From an uncultured Lachnospiraceae bacterium (GTDB lineage Bacteria; Bacillota; Clostridia; Lachnospirales; Lachnospiraceae), in assembly GCA_947651335.1 (NCBI GenBank), contig CANSYV010000121.1, forward strand, positions 1-5,493: a stretch of DNA of 5,493 bases, given 5' to 3'. Within the stretch, counting starts at the first letter, position 1; the number at the start of each line of letters is the position of its first letter. The notes under the pieces are model-generated. The model saw nothing but the letters and a program-made list of their open reading frames with translations. It was not told the DNA's origin and did not search any database. Below are positions 5,422 to 5,493 of this stretch, in pieces. Made by a program: the position numbers and the translations under genes.

Positions 5422-5493
5422 ATGAGCAGTTATAGGGATTATAAGGAAAAGGACATCATCAAGCCTTTCCGTCTGACACAGCAGGAGGCGGAC
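5422..5493 (+). CDS. N-terminal part of a small, possibly mobilization or ribbon-helix-helix protein (runs off the window)
   Basis: Only 24 codons are present: MSSYRDYKEKDIIKPFRLTQ followed by QEAD, open to the window end. A short charged N-terminus followed by a K-P-F-R-L-T-x-x-E-A pattern is typical of the ribbon-helix-helix strand in plasmid or ICE mobilization accessory proteins (MobC-like) and related DNA-binding proteins, where the strand is followed by a helix. This is a resemblance over about ten residues, so the function is tentative. The start at 5422 is well supported by GGAGGT at 5410-5415. The gene lies 20 bases after the preceding plus-strand ORF and is probably co-transcribed with it. 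Confidence 0.55.
   Translation, partial: MSSYRDYKEKDIIKPFRLTQQEAD

Overview
The window looks like part of a cell-surface polysaccharide or teichoic-acid-like locus from a moderate-GC Firmicute. A gut Lachnospiraceae/Clostridiales-type genome is my best guess, from protein style, strong AGGAGG-type ribosome binding sites and base composition; this is inference, not proof.

Positions 1-4215 (minus strand, read right to left) hold a tight operon of four genes: a membrane-anchored polyprenyl-phosphate sugar phosphotransferase (2800-4215), a family 2 glycosyltransferase (2048-2803), a complete CDP-glycerol/CDP-ribitol-type glycerophosphotransferase (867-2051) and a second protein of that family which is broken near the window edge (34-870). 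All three junctions are ATGA stop/start overlaps, so the genes are probably translationally coupled. The expected logic is that the first enzyme loads a sugar-phosphate onto undecaprenyl phosphate, the GT2 enzyme extends it, and the two Glyphos_transf enzymes add polyol-phosphate units.

Positions 4216-4835 hold a 106-base leader with a possible promoter and a short perfect inverted repeat, then a small stand-alone histidine phosphotransfer (HPt) protein (4322-4672). A strong -10/-35 pair lies upstream of it. The HPt gene may be the first gene of the surface-polymer transcription unit.

Positions 4836-5401 look like a rearrangement scar. A minus-strand ORF keeps only its C-terminal tail (4836 to about 5099), and a plus-strand ORF keeps only its C-terminal part (about 5102-5401). 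They meet head to head with both 5' ends missing. A 26-base inverted near-repeat (24 of 26 matching) lies at 5074-5099 and 5342-5367. From 5422 a new plus-strand gene begins; its first residues resemble small mobilization or ribbon-helix-helix proteins, so the right edge may be the start of an integrated mobile element. The left edge also shows disruption, by a frameshift or an insertion-sequence end.

No tRNA, rRNA or CRISPR array is visible, and no gene-free stretch exceeds 300 bases.
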